Both the position numbers and the translations under genes were made by a program. The notes below the pieces were generated by a model. The model was not told the origin of the DNA. It made no database searches and saw only the letters and a list, made by a program, of their open reading frames with translations. A stretch of DNA of 64,000 nt from Falsochrobactrum shanghaiense (GTDB taxonomy: Bacteria; Pseudomonadota; Alphaproteobacteria; Rhizobiales; Rhizobiaceae). Below are positions 32,062-39,987 of the stretch, in pieces. The DNA lies in assembly GCF_003149535.1 (NCBI RefSeq), contig NZ_QGDB01000008.1:1-64000 (forward strand). The letters run 5' to 3'. Within the stretch, counting starts at the first letter, position 1, and each line of letters opens with the position of its first letter.

Positions 32062-32090
32062 CAAAAACCCGGGCATTACCCGGGCTTTTA
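32062..32090 (-). terminator. Intrinsic terminator CCCGGG-n5-CCCGGG
   Basis: Arms at 32068-32073 and 32079-32084 with TTTTTG following on the minus strand, directly after the DUF2171 gene stop. An A/T run on both sides could make it bidirectional. Confidence 0.7.
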
Positions 32091-32096
32091 CTCTGA

Positions 32097-32393
32097 TTAA
32101 TCACGATGTTCCGGCATTTCCTTAAGCTGCTCCTTGGACCAGCCTGTCACCGCATGAACCTCGCCATTCTCGTCGCGCATAAAATCAAGATTGCTGATTG
32201 GCACGGCGACGGGCTTGGCCCCGATTCCGAGAAAACCGCCAACGTCGACAGTAACGGTACTTCCGCTACCCGCTCCATGCATATGGTCCACAGTCCCGAC
32301 CTTCTCATCGTCGACACCATATATAGTTGCACCTTCAATATTAGCGGGCGTGAGTTCCTCGTTCGTCAGACGGACGTGAGCAGAGTGGTCCAT
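32097..32393 (-). CDS. DUF2171/PRC-barrel-like protein
   Basis: 98 residues from ATG 32393 behind GGAGGAAAG; the frame extends to 32453 but the stress promoter lies inside that part. A PRC-barrel-like beta fold: EELTPANIEGATIYGVDDEK, VGTVDHMHGAGSGSTVTVDV, then GIGAKPVAVPISNLDFMRDE. DUF2171 proteins are small, cytosolic and stress-associated, with no known function. An EcfG-type promoter and an intrinsic terminator delimit it as a single unit. Confidence 0.82.
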   Translation of the reverse strand: MDHSAHVRLTNEELTPANIEGATIYGVDDEKVGTVDHMHGAGSGSTVTVDVGGFLGIGAKPVAVPISNLDFMRDENGEVHAVTGWSKEQLKEMPEHRD

Positions 32394-32424
32394 TTTCTTT
32401 CCTCCATTTTGGCTTTGAACCACA

Positions 32425-32450
32425 AACCTTTCAGGAGGGCTATTTGTTCC
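32425..32450 (-). promoter_or_regulatory. EcfG-type stress promoter of the DUF2171 gene
   Basis: Minus strand GGAAC (32450-32446), 18 bases, GTT (32427-32425), 31 bases before the ATG. Confidence 0.7.
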
Positions 32451-32625
32451 CAAAATGCGGGATCAGGAAGAACAAAGGGCAATCTTCAAAAGGGTGGCGA
32501 GGTTCCGGGCCGGGTCCGGTTTCAAGGGGGCAGAGCAACAAGCTTGCAGAGCCTTTCTTCCAGCAAGAGCGTCGAAGCTTGGTAGCGCTGCATGTTCTTG
32601 GGCCGCTGGAGCAAACAAGCGAAAG

Positions 32626-32650
32626 GGAACATCCGCTATCCTTGGCGGTT
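32626..32650 (+). promoter_or_regulatory. EcfG-type stress promoter of the DUF3175 gene
   Basis: GGAAC (32626-32630), 17 bases, GTT (32648-32650), 29 bases before the ATG at 32680. Confidence 0.7.
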
Positions 32651-32679
32651 ATCGATATTCGCAAGAGGGGAGTTTTGAT

Positions 32680-32967
32680 ATGGCCCACGCAAAGAAATGG
32701 TCAGCCGAAGTGACCGATCATAGCGATGCTTTAGATCTCGAACCGCATGTGTTCGAGCAGGATGATCCGAAGGAAATTGCAGCCTCCCTGAAACGCTCGG
32801 CTGACAAGAGCCATAAGCGCAAGACGGAGCCATTTCGCTCGGCCATGTCTATGCTGACCTTCTATATCAACCGAGCTGGCAAGAATTTGCCGGAAAAGCG
32901 CAAGCAAGTGCTGGAAGCTGCCAAAAAGGAACTGCGCAAGGCTTATGGCAAGGCTGACCAGCCTTAA
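32680..32967 (+). CDS. DUF3175 protein
   Basis: 95 residues from ATG 32680 behind GAGGGGAG; the longer frame from 32455 contains the promoter. Family blocks WSAEVTDHSDALDLEPHVFE, DDPKEIAASLKRSADKSHKR and SAMSMLTFYINRAGKNLPEK. DUF3175 proteins are small basic cytosolic proteins typical of alphaproteobacterial stress regions, function unknown; DNA association is possible given the charge. Followed after 26 bases by the proline-rich gene, probably the same transcript. Confidence 0.85.
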   Translation: MAHAKKWSAEVTDHSDALDLEPHVFEQDDPKEIAASLKRSADKSHKRKTEPFRSAMSMLTFYINRAGKNLPEKRKQVLEAAKKELRKAYGKADQP

Positions 32968-32993
32968 GCCCGCCTTGAACAAGGGAGAGACCG

Positions 32994-33251
32994 ATGAAAA
33001 TCTGGATCGACGAATGGATCATTCGATCTGTGGGTTCCGGGACACCGTCCGACCCGCCGGAAATACCGGAAAATGAGCCGGAAGGCATTCCGGTCGAGCC
33101 GCCGGAAACCATTCCTGAACCGGACAAGGCGCCGTTCAGCCCCGACGAGCCTGAACAGATACCGCCCCTACCTATGCCCGAACAACCTTCGCCCGGTCCC
33201 GCCAACCCGGGTCAGCCAGCAATGCACGGTGCCACTCTCCTGTCAATCTGA
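32994..33251 (+). CDS. Proline/glutamate-rich protein of unknown function
   Basis: 85 residues behind AGGGAGAGA. After MKIWIDEWIIRSVGSG the protein is almost entirely Pro, Glu, Asp and Ile in PE-repeats (PSDPPEIPENEPEGIPVEPP, PETIPEPDKAPFSPDEPEQI), so it is extended and unstructured. No family was recognised. Placed directly after DUF3175, it probably shares the stress promoter at 32626. Confidence 0.6.
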   Translation: MKIWIDEWIIRSVGSGTPSDPPEIPENEPEGIPVEPPETIPEPDKAPFSPDEPEQIPPLPMPEQPSPGPANPGQPAMHGATLLSI

Positions 33252-33554
33252 ACCGGGATAAGGAGCGCTCTGCAACATGCCTGCCAGACATGCGCAGTTA
33301 GCGGTCAGCCGGGGGTAGCTGCGCGTATTTTTCTAGATTGAGGCCTCGCCCCGATAGGTGACGCATTAGCGGTATCAGCATTACGCCAATCAACTGTGAT
33401 TTAGCATGTTTCCATGAGAAAGGCGGAATCCCGGCTACGAGCATGGCCGTCCGAAAGAGACCTTTCGGCGTTCTGCCCTATAGCTAACGCATGACCAGCA
33501 ACTGTGGTGTGGATGCTATCGGAGCGCAAACGAGAACAAAGCCTGGACCATTTG
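33252..33554. other. Intergenic stretch without recognised genes
   Basis: About 300 bases with no convincing frame, promoter box or terminator. It marks the edge between the stress genes and a zone of GST fragments. Confidence 0.4.
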
Positions 33555-33770
33555 TCAGGCAGCAACCGCGCGGAGCGATTTCTCTATTTCTCCGCCGCAA
33601 TAGGCTTTGCCATAATCTTTGAAGCTTTTGGTATCCAGCGCAGCGAGTGAGGGGAGCGCCTGAACACGTCTTGAAAGGTTCATGATTGTGGGAGAAGTTT
33701 CCTGAATAATGGTCTCAATGACAGCGAAGCGATCGGCCATCGTAGTCCAGAGGATGGATGTCACGATACC
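33555..33770 (-). pseudogene. C-terminal fragment of an unrecognised, perhaps GST-like, protein
   Basis: Minus-strand frame ILWTTMADRFAVIETIIQET, then MNLSRRVQALPSLAALDTKS and ending GKAYCGGEIEKSLRAVAA. The helical pattern (W..R..., SRRVQALPSLAAL) is like the C-terminal domain of a glutathione transferase, but I cannot name it. No start signals were seen; it meets the oppositely oriented GST fragment near 33775, which suggests a rearrangement junction. Confidence 0.35.
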
Positions 33771-33779
33771 CGTTACGTT

Positions 33780-34193
33780 GATGACGCCTTTCGGGGGCGA
33801 GCGCTGCAACCCGTCGAACCGAAGGCGCGAGCTCGGATGAACCAGATCGTCAGCATAGCTGACGCATATATCTATCCGCACCTCGTTTGGGGATTGTATA
33901 TCGAGCTTGTTTCAAAGGCGGCCAAAGGCGAACCGGCTGACGAAAGTCGTGTAGCGCTGGCACGGGCGAAATCGCCGGTGTGCATTGACGTCCTCGCCGA
34001 GTTCCTGGGCGACAGCCTTTGGCTTGCCGGCAATCACATTACCCTGGCCGATCTCTATGTCGCCCCGATGCTCGACTACTTCTTATTGGTGCCCGAGGGG
34101 CAGGAAATGTTCTCCGCGAAAACAAATCTGCGGAAGTGGTGGGATCGCATGAATGTTCGTGAAAGCATTCAGCTTACCCGCCGAGCGAGATGA
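33780..34193 (+). pseudogene. N-terminally truncated glutathione S-transferase
   Basis: The readable frame starts at about 33801 (ALQPVEPKARARMNQIVSIA) and continues FLGDSLWLAGNHITLADLYV and LRKWWDRMNVRESIQ to a stop at 34193. That is the complete all-helical C-terminal GST domain, with the ITLAD capping motif. The thioredoxin-fold half that binds glutathione is absent upstream. An ATG at 33837 exists, but a lone C-terminal domain would not be an enzyme. Confidence 0.7.
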
Positions 34194-34229
34194 CCGCCTG
34201 CGGGCGACCCTTTGCTTGGGGTCGAGAAT

Positions 34230-34254
34230 GGAACTTGTAGGGATATTACGTGTT
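34230..34254 (+). promoter_or_regulatory. EcfG-type stress promoter of the alpha/beta hydrolase gene
   Basis: GGAAC (34230-34234), 17 bases, GTT (34252-34254), 54 bases before the ATG at 34309. Confidence 0.6.
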
Positions 34255-34308
34255 CCTCAATCGCCTGATAGGCGCCCCGTCCTGCCAGAAGGAGCGAGAA
34301 ATAGCGAT

Positions 34309-35193
34309 ATGCAATTTACAGAGGCATCGCTACAGACAACGGTCGGCGAATTCGCCATGATCGATTATGGTGGAAGCGGTCCAGACTGCCTTTTGATCCA
34401 TGGCACAGGCCAGAATGCTTTGGCGTGGCGGCAAGTGGCCGAACTGCTCAGCCATCGATTTCGCGTGATGGCGTTCGATATGCGCGGTCATGGCCAGACT
34501 TTACTTGATTCCAGCGATGCCGAACAATATTGGCGCGACATCGGGCCAGTTCTGGCGGCAGCGCGGATGGAGCAGCCTCTCCTGATAGGGCACTCCACCG
34601 GTGCCTATGCGGCCATGGCATATGCAGCGTCGGGCGGGGAGGCATCGGCGATCGTCTGCGTCGACGGCTTCACGCTTGATACCGGCGATGCAAATTCGCC
34701 TCTTACGGAGGAAGACTGGCAGGCTACGCAGCGTCAATTCTTCGATCTGTTCCGATATGGCTGGCGTACTTCACGAACTGATCGCGACAAATATATCGAA
34801 AAAGTCGTGAACTCAGCTGATGGCGATCCGTTTAATACGGGCATAGAACCGGCCCAGCTTCGCGATATGCTGGAACGGTGCTTCGTGGAGAAGAACGGCG
34901 GCTGGCTTCGCCGCCCGACTTTCGACGAGATCAGGACAGTCAGCTTGCCGGATGCAAATAGCCGGATCAGGCCGGACAGGACGATCTATGATCAGGTCGA
35001 TGTGCCGATGCTGCTGATCTGGGCGCAGCATGGTCTGTCAGCTGACCGCCTGCAAGACCTGAAATCGCGCGTGGCCGGAAGCCGTAATCGAATGCTCGCG
35101 ACTATCGATGCATCGCACAACGTGCCGATGCAAAAGCCAGCGGAGCTTGTCCGGCTGATTTCCGATTATTGGTGGCGAGATCTGCGCCGATGA
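34309..35193 (+). CDS. Alpha/beta hydrolase
   Basis: 294 residues from ATG 34309; the frame runs back to 34153 through the GST fragment and the promoter, so the inner start is preferred although its ribosome site is weak. Fold features: CLLIHGTGQNALAWRQVAEL (oxyanion HG), RVMAFDMRGHGQT, nucleophile elbow LLIGHSTGAYAAMAYAA with Ser, and the C-terminal His in ATIDASHNVPMQKP. Broad family of esterases, dehalogenases and C-C hydrolases; substrate unknown. Cytosolic single gene. Confidence 0.82.
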   Translation: MQFTEASLQTTVGEFAMIDYGGSGPDCLLIHGTGQNALAWRQVAELLSHRFRVMAFDMRGHGQTLLDSSDAEQYWRDIGPVLAAARMEQPLLIGHSTGAYAAMAYAASGGEASAIVCVDGFTLDTGDANSPLTEEDWQATQRQFFDLFRYGWRTSRTDRDKYIEKVVNSADGDPFNTGIEPAQLRDMLERCFVEKNGGWLRRPTFDEIRTVSLPDANSRIRPDRTIYDQVDVPMLLIWAQHGLSADRLQDLKSRVAGSRNRMLATIDASHNVPMQKPAELVRLISDYWWRDLRR

Positions 35194-35586
35194 TTGCAAA
35201 GGTTCCGAATTACCAATCGGTTATTCTTCGCCTTCATGCGCGGCTCGGGCTACCATGGACCGGCGCCGCAGTGATGCTAATCGCGCCCGACGCTCGATGT
35301 CGCCGCGCAAGGGCTGATTGCCACATCATTCTATACCGGGCACAGCGTCAATGGGGAATGAAGCGGGTGTTTGGCTGCCGGCCTAGGGTACCCGGATCGA
35401 CGTCGGCTGAATGATCCTGTTGGCGGCTGGCTTTATGGGCACTACTCACCGTTGGCCGGTAATTGATGATGCGGATATCTGATTGTTGCTTCTGTCGAGG
35501 TTGAAGGTGCAGGCGGTCATCCTGTTTACATGGGGCCTATGAAACACCTGGTGGATAGCTGAGACTACGCGGATTCGCGACGCGGT
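35194..35586. other. Intergenic stretch with weak coding traces
   Basis: A frame to 35414 (SVILRLHARLGLPWTGAAVM) might be a remnant of a gene, but no start signal or family could be recognised. The rest shows nothing clear. Confidence 0.35.
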
Positions 35587-36156
35587 TCAGCGAATAGCTG
35601 CCTGATTGACCCTTGCGAGCATTTTGGTGAGTTGGTTGTTCTCATGACGCAGCTTTTCGATCAACTGATGCTTTAGCGCGGTATTCTCGGCTTGCAGCGC
35701 TTCGATTTCATCGCCGGTTGGCACTGCTACGGACAACGGAATGGCGGGCAGGTCAATGGGCTGTTCAACCCGAGGCTTTTTGGCTCGACGTGTACGGACC
35801 GCACGTTGTTTTGGTTCAGATGCGTAGCGTGCGGCCGGATTGGAAGATGGCATTGCTGGCAACGTATCAACCGTGGCTGGTTTCGCCGTATCTTCTGCTA
35901 TCGTGATTGGGGGAGCCTCGACAGAAGCAGGTACAGGCTCTGCCGGTGGCAGCTCGGCTGTCAATGTGACTGGGGCGGTTTCAGAGACTGTAATTTCTGA
36001 CACAACTTTCTCACCCGGGGTGGTGGGATCTTCCTCCACCTCACGGGCAATTGCCTTGAGGTCGATATTGCCCCAGAGGGCATTGGGTTTGTTTCCCGAC
36101 CGGGCGCGCCGACCGCCCTTATATTCAACGATCACGCCTTGCAGCGGATTTTTCAT
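35587..36156 (-). CDS. SyrB-like regulator (first of three)
   Basis: 189 residues from ATG 36156. The N-terminal block VIVEYKGGRRARSGNKPNAL followed by WGNIDLKAIAREVEE is the conserved start of SyrB-like rhizobial proteins. A Pro/Thr/Val-rich linker and a basic patch (RAVRTRRAKKPR) follow. The end is a leucine-zipper-like coiled coil (IEALQAENTALKHQLIEKLR, then ENNQLTKMLARVNQ). SyrB regulates symbiotic genes in Sinorhizobium; here the role is unknown. Divergent from the next member. Confidence 0.65.
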   Translation of the reverse strand: MKNPLQGVIVEYKGGRRARSGNKPNALWGNIDLKAIAREVEEDPTTPGEKVVSEITVSETAPVTLTAELPPAEPVPASVEAPPITIAEDTAKPATVDTLPAMPSSNPAARYASEPKQRAVRTRRAKKPRVEQPIDLPAIPLSVAVPTGDEIEALQAENTALKHQLIEKLRHENNQLTKMLARVNQAAIR

Positions 36157-36420
36157 CTGCGGATAAATTCCCTGAATGATGTATTGGCTTTGACAGGCCA
36201 TTGGAATTGCCAACTGGCCCTGTCATCTGCATCTTCCTATACATAGAATGGTATTTTTGCAATTCTATCTGTGTGTGGGCTTCATGTTCTCCCACGACTG
36301 AATGTGCCTTCAACCCATCTGGACCCGCTATAGTCGCTGTCAATGAATTATACATTCATTTTGTCGATGATTGTTGATTGATGTTAAACTCACACTATCA
36401 AAGCCTCTGGAGAAGAAAAA

Positions 36421-36858
36421 ATGGTCGATGACAATATCATTGCAACGCAAGAACAGCCAAGCAAAGCGGAAGCGGTGGTCTCTGAGAAGCCAAAGCCACA
36501 ATCGCGCAGCCGCAAGAAAGCTGCCAGTGCTGAGCCGGTAAAGGCACCCGCCAACAAACGCAAGATGTACTCTGCGCAAGAGCGTCGGAACATCCTTGCT
36601 TCGGTGGCCAAAAGCACGGCGGATGGCAAGACCACGGTGAAAGAAGCACTCAAGGCTGTGGGGGTCAGCGATCAGGCATATTACAACTGGAAAAAGGCTG
36701 CAGATAAAAGCGCACCCGCTGCATCTTCAGCGGTTCATGGCGACGAGCTGAAAGATCTTGTTGCACTGGAAGCGGAGAACAAGCGTCTTCGTCGGGAACT
36801 GGCTGATAAATTACGGGCGGAGAATGCCGAACTGCGCAGGCGTCTGGCGCAGATCTAG
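36421..36858 (+). CDS. SyrB-like regulator (second), with helix-turn-helix
   Basis: 145 residues behind GGAGAAG. An Ala/Lys-rich N-terminus, then KRKMYSAQERRNILASVAKS and KEALKAVGVSDQAYYNWKKA, a transposase-like helix-turn-helix as in SyrB. The C-terminal coiled coil is ALEAENKRLRRELADKLRAE. Probably a cytosolic DNA-binding regulator. It shares the LEAEN-RL coiled coil with both neighbours, so the three may form mixed oligomers. Confidence 0.75.
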   Translation: MVDDNIIATQEQPSKAEAVVSEKPKPQSRSRKKAASAEPVKAPANKRKMYSAQERRNILASVAKSTADGKTTVKEALKAVGVSDQAYYNWKKAADKSAPAASSAVHGDELKDLVALEAENKRLRRELADKLRAENAELRRRLAQI

Positions 36859-37088
36859 CATTGTTTGCCTGTCTGCTGCATGGATTATCGAAGAGCCGCA
36901 TCCTTCAGCTGAGGCGATGACAGCATTTTGGCTTTTGCAAACCGTCGGCGTTGCACATAGCTTGGTTCCGATTGTGTCCTGATATTTGGCCATGCAGACG
37001 GGAGGGGCACATTATTACGGCTATTATGCTGTCTGCCTGAAACGGATGGTATAAGGGCAAGCCGTCTCAGCACGGAAAGAGAGGTGGA

Positions 37089-37940
37089 ATGGCGATGAAA
37101 TCTCTGGGTCAGCGTCTTGTTGCGGGGCTGAAAAACTGGCGATCGCGCAAGAAAGACATCTCGCCGGAGGAAATGCCGGATAGCGGGAGCATAGCCAGCG
37201 AAGGCCCGAAACAGTCTGATCATGAGATGGCAAAACAGCAGCCGATCAAGGCCACGGCGACAGACGCTGATGAAGCAGATACCATGGGACCCCAGCCGAC
37301 TGAACCGGTAGACTTGTCCGAGGCTTTAACGCCATCTGACCAGCCACAAGCGTCTGTGAAAGCAATCAGCCGCGCCGAACCACTTCCAGGTGCGGAAACA
37401 AAGGACATCGCCCCGGCGGCATCTGTTGCGCCCAAACCGGTCCAAAAGCGATCACGCGCGAAGAAAGCAGTAACGAAGGCAACTGATGGCTCAGGAGCAG
37501 ATGCGGGATCTGCAGTCCTTGATGGTAAAAACGCGCAGGTAGATAAAAAGCCTGACAATGACGGTATAGCCAGCGACGGGGGAGCGCAGCTTAACAACAT
37601 CTCTGCTCTGGTTACAGCGCCAGACCAGGATCAGGAAGGTGGCAATATAGCCGGGACGACAGAGCCGGAAAGCCCATCAGAGGCATTTGCGCAAGCCGAT
37701 AAGCTACAGGAGGAGCCTACTGGTCAAGCGGAGCCTGTCAAGGAAGAAGGGACAGACCAAACTGCTGCCACCCATGCCGCCTTGGCATCGCCACGCAAGC
37801 GATCTCCTGCAGGAAAATCCAAATCCTCGGATGAACTCGTAACCAATAGGGAACTGGCGTCCCTTGAAGCAGAAAATGCCCGCCTCAAACAGTTGCTCAG
37901 CGAGAAGCTGTTGGTGAAGCGGGTCGATCCGGAAAACTGA
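37089..37940 (+). CDS. SyrB-like protein (third), long disordered body
   Basis: 283 residues behind GAGAGGTGG. The N-terminus MAMKSLGQRLVAGLKNWRSR is basic and amphipathic. About 200 residues of Ala/Glu/Pro/Asp-rich, apparently disordered sequence follow, with a basic patch (KPVQKRSRAKKAVTKATDG). The C-terminus is ELASLEAENARLKQLLSEKL, the same short coiled coil as in its two neighbours. There is no helix-turn-helix. Perhaps a partner or decoy of the SyrB-like regulators; the function is unknown. Confidence 0.6.
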   Translation: MAMKSLGQRLVAGLKNWRSRKKDISPEEMPDSGSIASEGPKQSDHEMAKQQPIKATATDADEADTMGPQPTEPVDLSEALTPSDQPQASVKAISRAEPLPGAETKDIAPAASVAPKPVQKRSRAKKAVTKATDGSGADAGSAVLDGKNAQVDKKPDNDGIASDGGAQLNNISALVTAPDQDQEGGNIAGTTEPESPSEAFAQADKLQEEPTGQAEPVKEEGTDQTAATHAALASPRKRSPAGKSKSSDELVTNRELASLEAENARLKQLLSEKLLVKRVDPEN

Positions 37941-38144
37941 ATTGATTTGCCACTATGATAACTCGAGCTATAAGTGGAACTGAAGCAGAGGAAGTCTGAT
38001 GGCTGCCACATTGTTGCCTGGGACCTCCAGCTCGATCCGTCCGCTGTCCGTTGTCACTGTCTTGCGACTATAGCCATACCGGCTGTTGTTGCCCTGTTGT
38101 TGCTTTGCTCCTCCTGGCCAAGATGGGGATCCATCAGCATGTAT

Positions 38145-39275
38145 CTAGATCAGGAGCCGTAGCTGGTCTGGCTCCGTTGTTTCATGGCCCGCGAAAGAGG
38201 AGATGGTGACGCCAATCAAGCGAATGCCTTTTTCAGTCGGAAATACGAGAGCCAGCAGTGCAAATGCCAGATTCATGATATCAACAGCGGTGAGCAGCGG
38301 CAAGCCTACGCTCCGGCTGCGTGTGATCTGTTGGAAATCAGTATATTTGACTTTCACAGTGACCGTTCGGCCAAATAGCTGCTTGTTTTCGCAAACGCGC
38401 CAGACTTTTTCGATGAGCGGGATCAATTCGGATCGGGCTGTTTCAAGATCATGAACATCGACAGCGAATGTATCCTCGGCGCCGATAGACTTTCGTTCCC
38501 GGTTCGGCTGCACGGGCCTGTTGTCGATGCCTCGTGAAATCCGATAATACCAGCCACCCGATTTCCCGAAATGCTCGGTGAGGAATGCCAGCGACTTTGC
38601 CTTCAGCTCTGCCCCTGTCAGAATTCCGAGACGCTCCATTTTCGCGGCTGTCGCCGGTCCCAGACCATGAAATTTCTTGACTGCGAGGGCTTCGACGAAG
38701 GCAGGTCCCATGCGCGGCGTAATGACGGCCTGTCCGTTCGGCTTATTGAGATCGCTGGCCATCTTGGCGAGGAATTTACAATAGGAGATGCCGGCTGATG
38801 CGTTGAGACCGGTCACTTCCTTGACACGGGCGCGGATTTTCAGGGCGATTTCGGTCGCGATTGGCATATTCTGCTTGTTGTCTGTCACATCGAGATAAGC
38901 TTCATCGAGGGACAGGGGCTCGATCAGGTCGGTATGCTCAGCAAAGATCTCTCTGATTTGCGCGGAAACGGCCCGATAGACATCAAAGCGCGGTGGAACG
39001 AATATCAGATCGGGACAACGGCGTTTGGCGGTGACGGAGGGAAGGGCGGACCTGACACCGTAGGCCCGCGCCTCATAGCTTGCAGCAGCCACGACGCCAC
39101 GGGCGGCTGAACCGCCGACGGCAACGGGCTTTCCTCTCAGCTCCGGATTATCGCGTTGTTCGACGGAGGCATAGAAAGCATCCATGTCCACGTGAATGAT
39201 TTTGCGGACAGAAGCGGGTTCTTCGCTCTGTCTGTCGTGATTATCCATATTCGCGTCGGTATTGTCCGTCAGCAT
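38145..39275 (-). CDS. dinB: DNA polymerase IV
   Basis: 376 residues with a complete Y-family catalytic core: IIHVDMDAFYASVEQRDNPE (first metal Asp), PLSLDEAYLDVT (Asp-Glu pair), ASAGISYCKFLAKMASDLNK, FHGLGPATAAKMERLGI, and the little-finger domain ending in VTISSFAGHE. Starts at 39275 or 39248 are both possible, with no strong ribosome site. Last gene of a helicase-SRAP-dinB operon, 24 bases after the SRAP gene. Error-prone bypass of DNA lesions. Confidence 0.94.
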   Translation of the reverse strand: MLTDNTDANMDNHDRQSEEPASVRKIIHVDMDAFYASVEQRDNPELRGKPVAVGGSAARGVVAAASYEARAYGVRSALPSVTAKRRCPDLIFVPPRFDVYRAVSAQIREIFAEHTDLIEPLSLDEAYLDVTDNKQNMPIATEIALKIRARVKEVTGLNASAGISYCKFLAKMASDLNKPNGQAVITPRMGPAFVEALAVKKFHGLGPATAAKMERLGILTGAELKAKSLAFLTEHFGKSGGWYYRISRGIDNRPVQPNRERKSIGAEDTFAVDVHDLETARSELIPLIEKVWRVCENKQLFGRTVTVKVKYTDFQQITRSRSVGLPLLTAVDIMNLAFALLALVFPTEKGIRLIGVTISSFAGHETTEPDQLRLLI

Positions 39276-39299
39276 TCGAGGTATGTCTTCTTTGCTTTC

Positions 39300-39971
39300 C
39301 TAAATCAGGAAATCAACGGCGGATTTGGCTGGCGGTTCGACGAGGATCAGCATATTGCCGGGCAGGGGACGCTGAAGATGTTTTACGTCATCCCATTCGC
39401 CGGTGAGCCAGACGTCGACTTCCTGAGGTGTCGTCGGGGTCGCCGGCATGGCTTTCTGGTGGATTGGGCTGACAACCTCGCTGGGTGAGCTGGTCAGGAA
39501 GCCATAAAGTTCGAACTCCCGTTCTCCGTCGCGCACTTTCTTCACACCCTTCCACGGTGTCCAGAAGCCGGCGAAAAACATCAATGGCCGGTCATCATTC
39601 TGCGCAAACCATTGATTAGGGATACGACCACCGGCAAGCTCGCTTGCCGGATCAGGCTCGGCAAAGAATGTGAAGGGAACGACACATCGGCTGGTTGGCC
39701 CGAGCCAGCGTCGCCAATGCGGCGAGTTGACATTCCTGATATTGGTCACGCCCGGATCGTACTTGCCTTTAATATAGGCAGGCGGTGTCGGCATGCCCCA
39801 GGTGGCGCTTGCGATTTCACGCTTACCGTCGGAACCGACGCGAACGATTGGCGCCAGAGTTCCGGGATAGACGTCGAGCGACGGTTCGTTCCAGCCGGCC
39901 TTGTCTGAAAACGCTCTGGTAAATTCCATCACCGCATCGCGTGTGGTCGTAAGGTTATAGAGATTACACAT
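39300..39971 (-). CDS. SRAP/YedK (HMCES-like) abasic-site protein
   Basis: 223 residues from ATG 39971, so that Cys2 becomes the catalytic N-terminal residue after Met removal (MCNLYNLTTT); a longer frame to 40073 would destroy this. Other SRAP blocks: PGTLAPIVRV, TNIRNVNSPHWRRWLGPTSR, CVVPFTFFAEPDP (Glu) and SPIHQKAMPATPTTPQEVDV (His). SRAP proteins crosslink covalently to abasic sites in single-stranded DNA and shield them during replication. Middle gene of the SOS-type operon, 16 bases after the helicase. Confidence 0.92.
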   Translation of the reverse strand: MCNLYNLTTTRDAVMEFTRAFSDKAGWNEPSLDVYPGTLAPIVRVGSDGKREIASATWGMPTPPAYIKGKYDPGVTNIRNVNSPHWRRWLGPTSRCVVPFTFFAEPDPASELAGGRIPNQWFAQNDDRPLMFFAGFWTPWKGVKKVRDGEREFELYGFLTSSPSEVVSPIHQKAMPATPTTPQEVDVWLTGEWDDVKHLQRPLPGNMLILVEPPAKSAVDFLI

Positions 39972-39987
39972 GACCTGTTGTTCCTTA

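Noticed and set aside
34448-34737. Minus-strand frames inside the alpha/beta hydrolase gene
   Set aside because: Low-complexity shadows of the coding strand without start signals.
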